DNA of 5,940 nucleotides from the NCBI GenBank assembly GCA_902492185.1, contig CABUKY010000116.1:1-5940 (forward strand), read 5' to 3'. A program made the position numbers and the translations under genes. The stretch comes from an uncultured Collinsella sp. GTDB lineage: Bacteria; Actinomycetota; Coriobacteriia; Coriobacteriales; Coriobacteriaceae. This document shows, one piece after another, positions 4,363-5,940 of the stretch (its first letter is position 1; every line of letters starts with the position of its first letter). The notes below the pieces were generated by a model. That model worked only from the letters and a program-made list of their open reading frames with translations, was not told the origin of the DNA and ran no database searches.

Positions 4363-5940
4363 CTATAGCACCCTCACCGGATACGGCGGTGCTGGAAGTC
4401 CATAAACTCTCATATGATAACAAACTGACGCGACGCGGCACCTACGACAGGAAAATCCTCGTCCTGCCGCATGCGTCAATGGCAACTGGCAAACGTGTAC
4501 CGTCACGCTCGACCAGATAGCGTACCTGCCGACGGCGCAAGCAGTCGCGGCAACCTGTCCCGTCGCATCGGTGGCACAGACGCCCTCGGCGGTCAGCAGG
4601 CAGTGCTCGCACACCATAAGCTCGGGACGGTCGGCGTCGACCGGACCCAAGACGCCGGGTTCAGCAGCCAGTTCAGCAATACGTTCCGCATCATTGCCGA
4701 GCAACTCGGCCGGCAAGTACACCCGCCCCGCACCGAGTCCGCGCAGCCAGGTAAGCGTGGCCCGATTCGCGCAGAACACCGGCGCCGCCACGTCAAACGT
4801 CACGTCCAGCTCGCGAGCGATCACCACCTGTCCCAGGTTGCGGCAGACGACGCGCCCGGCACGCTGCATCAGTGAGCGGGTCCGGTCAGCGTCACCCGTG
4901 CGGCACACCTCGTCAAGCACCACAACGGCGTCGGACAAATCAAGTTCTCCGCGCGGGTCGGCATCCATCAGCTGCCAAGCAAAAACCATGCGAGCGGGAA
5001 CCGCGCACTCCACCAGCTCCGTCGACGCACCGCCATCCACCGTAACGCCCTCAAAGGGCAGCACCTCAACGGCACGCGCAACGGGCGCAATCGCATCCGC
5101 CTCGGCCCGCATGCGCTCCAACACCGCCGCCGTCTGATCCAACACGCCGGCGCTGCGAATCAGGTACACCTCGCAGCCCGTGTCAACCTTACGCTTGCAA
5201 TGCACGACGACGCGCTCCCCCGCCGCGGCATCCACCGGACAGGGCACCTGCGGCCAGCGCTTGGGCACATCGGGACGCGCGTCGGCACCCGGATAGAACC
5301 GAATCTCGAGCGTGTCACCCGCCGCCACGGCGGCATCGAGCTCAACGGTCACCTCTTCGTGGCCAACGGCCACCAGGCGTCCCACGCGCACACCTTGGTT
5401 GATCGCACGCTCAAAGCTCATAAGCTCGGCACCCGAACGTCCTCGCAGGTACGCATCGGTAAACCCACGGTTAAACGACCTTCCCAGCTCGCGCTCGAGC
5501 TCTTCCACGGCACCGGGGTCCCACGCGCCGTCGCACAGCATATCGAGTGCCCGGCGCCAAACCCGCACCACGTTGAATACGTAATCAGGGTTCTTCATGC
5601 GCCCCTCGATCTTGAGCGACGCCACGCCGGCATCTACAAGCTCGGGCAGATGCGCAATACCGAGATAGTCGCGCGGGCACAGCAGGCGATCTCCCTCGAC
5701 GGCGACAACGCTCTGTCCAGCCTCGTCCACCAGGTCGTACGCCAAACGGCACGGCTGCGTGCAGTCGCCGCGCATCGCCGAGCGCCCACGCCGCAGGGCC
5801 GAGAACTCGCACGCCCCCGAATAGCCGATACAAATCGCACCGTGGCAGAATACCTCGATGGGCACGCCCGTGGCACATAGCGCCGCAATCTCGTCGACCG
5901 TCAGCTCGCGTGCCGTCGTCACGCGCTCGACCCCAAGCTC
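4363..5940 (-). CDS. U32 family peptidase-like protein, 5' end outside window, frameshifted 3' end
   Basis: This is the C-terminal part (about 525 codons) of a U32-family protein. Characterised bacterial relatives (TrhP, RlhA, UbiU/V) are mostly hydroxylation factors for tRNA U34, 23S rRNA or ubiquinone rather than proteases; which type this is cannot be decided here. The frame is open to the window edge and reads ELGVERVTTAREL there, so the GTG at 5922 is not the start. By family comparison the missing N-terminus is roughly 100-150 residues. The U32 signature lies at 5800-5856 (E-x-F-x2-GAIC-x4-G-x-C-x-F-S, one mild deviation from the PROSITE form), followed by RGDCTQPCR, whose cysteines suit an iron-sulfur site. 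A DUF3656-like region follows (INQGVRVGRLVAV onward). A degenerate second copy of the motif region ends in LMVCEHCLLTAEGVC (4576-4620). After about 4560 the frame loses family character and runs to 4363. The natural ending seems to lie in another frame (4442-4558). It stops 17 nt before tyrS as read, or 96 nt if corrected. Confidence 0.85.
   Translation of the reverse strand, partial: ELGVERVTTARELTVDEIAALCATGVPIEVFCHGAICIGYSGACEFSALRRGRSAMRGDCTQPCRLAYDLVDEAGQSVVAVEGDRLLCPRDYLGIAHLPELVDAGVASLKIEGRMKNPDYVFNVVRVWRRALDMLCDGAWDPGAVEELERELGRSFNRGFTDAYLRGRSGAELMSFERAINQGVRVGRLVAVGHEEVTVELDAAVAAGDTLEIRFYPGADARPDVPKRWPQVPCPVDAAAGERVVVHCKRKVDTGCEVYLIRSAGVLDQTAAVLERMRAEADAIAPVARAVEVLPFEGVTVDGGASTELVECAVPARMVFAWQLMDADPRGELDLSDAVVVLDEVCRTGDADRTRSLMQRAGRVVCRNLGQVVIARELDVTFDVAAPVFCANRATLTWLRGLGAGRVYLPAELLGNDAERIAELAAEPGVLGPVDADRPELMVCEHCLLTAEGVCATDATGQVAATACAVGRYAIWSSVTVHVCQLPLTHAAGRGFSCRRCRVASVCYHMRVYGLPAPPYPVRVL
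4367..4422 (-). promoter_or_regulatory. Candidate tyrS leader: extended -10 and hairpin
   Basis: The stretch is AT-richer than the flanking genes. On the minus strand TGTTATCAT (4422-4414) fits an extended -10 box (TGn plus TATCAT, 5 of 6); no good -35 is seen. Downstream, AGCACC (4393-4388) can pair with GGTGCT (4372-4367), a 6-bp stem just before the ribosome binding site. If real, tyrS has its own start near 4407. This fits the view that the U32 gene truly ends at 4442 and that the open frame over this region is not natural coding sequence. Confidence 0.35.
4442..4558 (-). other. Displaced C-terminal 38 codons of the U32 gene (other frame)
   Basis: In the minus-strand frame starting at 4558, 38 codons run to a TAG at 4444-4442. 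They read TGCRDCLRRRQVRYLVERDG at first and end in GRTRIFLS. This resembles the usual end of U32 proteins with a second domain: a CxxC pair, an arginine-rich turn, YLVERDG, LPV and GRTRIF. It joins smoothly to LTAEGVCATDATG of the main frame if one base is restored in the G run at 4559-4561. By contrast, the main frame here is rich in Ala, Val, Cys and Arg with no family character. I read it as a one-base deletion in the strain or assembly. A programmed shift is less likely because no slippery heptamer is seen. Confidence 0.75.

Noticed and set aside
2930..4405. Long plus-strand open frame (491 codons) opposite tyrS
   Set aside because: It lies antisense to a clear tyrS with all class I motifs. 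Its Leu/Gly/Val/His-rich translation is the usual mirror of GC-rich codon use, and no ribosome binding site or family motif is seen.
4346..4441. T-box leader for tyrS
   Set aside because: The gap is under 100 nt, and no specifier stem, T-box sequence or terminator/antiterminator pair is seen.
4555..4566. Programmed -1 ribosomal frameshift in the U32 gene
   Set aside because: The sequence around the shift has no X-XXY-YYZ heptamer. A simple one-base loss in the G run explains the pattern better, although a check of relatives would decide it.

Overview
This is a 5.94-kb piece of a GC-rich bacterial chromosome. It holds four protein-coding genes, all on the minus strand. GC-rich third codon positions, strong AAAGGAG-type Shine-Dalgarno sites, a type-2 (TyrZ-like) tyrosyl-tRNA synthetase and a two-domain U32 protein fit a GC-rich anaerobic Gram-positive. 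My best guess is a gut Coriobacteriia such as Collinsella. That placement comes from general resemblance, not from a search.

Layout in the direction of transcription, right to left. (1) 5940-4442: the 3' part of a U32-family 'peptidase' gene, probably a tRNA/rRNA hydroxylase type, whose 5' end lies outside the window. Its reading frame appears broken by a one-base loss near 4559-4561. The family-like C-terminus is found in another frame and stops at 4442, while the uncorrected frame runs on to 4363. (2) 4345-3134: tyrS, with a strong ribosome binding site and a clear intrinsic terminator at 3106-3071. (3) 3070-2997: a short repeat made of two related stem-loop units, with a partial relative at the left edge (1-70). 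(4) 2860-1040: adenine deaminase (ade), with its own probable promoter. (5) 1039-869: a structured intergenic region, including a 62-nt nested inverted repeat that covers the ribosome binding site of the next gene. (6) 868-74: a Cof-type HAD phosphatase.

Functionally this is ordinary core metabolism: tRNA charging, probable RNA modification, purine salvage and sugar-phosphate or flavin-type phosphatase activity. The genes look separately transcribed rather than forming one pathway operon. I see no CRISPR array, prophage, transposase, defence system, rRNA or tRNA. The points worth a second look are the U32 frameshift, the hairpin over the HAD ribosome binding site, and the interspersed repeat family. 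I do not see evidence of a novel multi-gene system.
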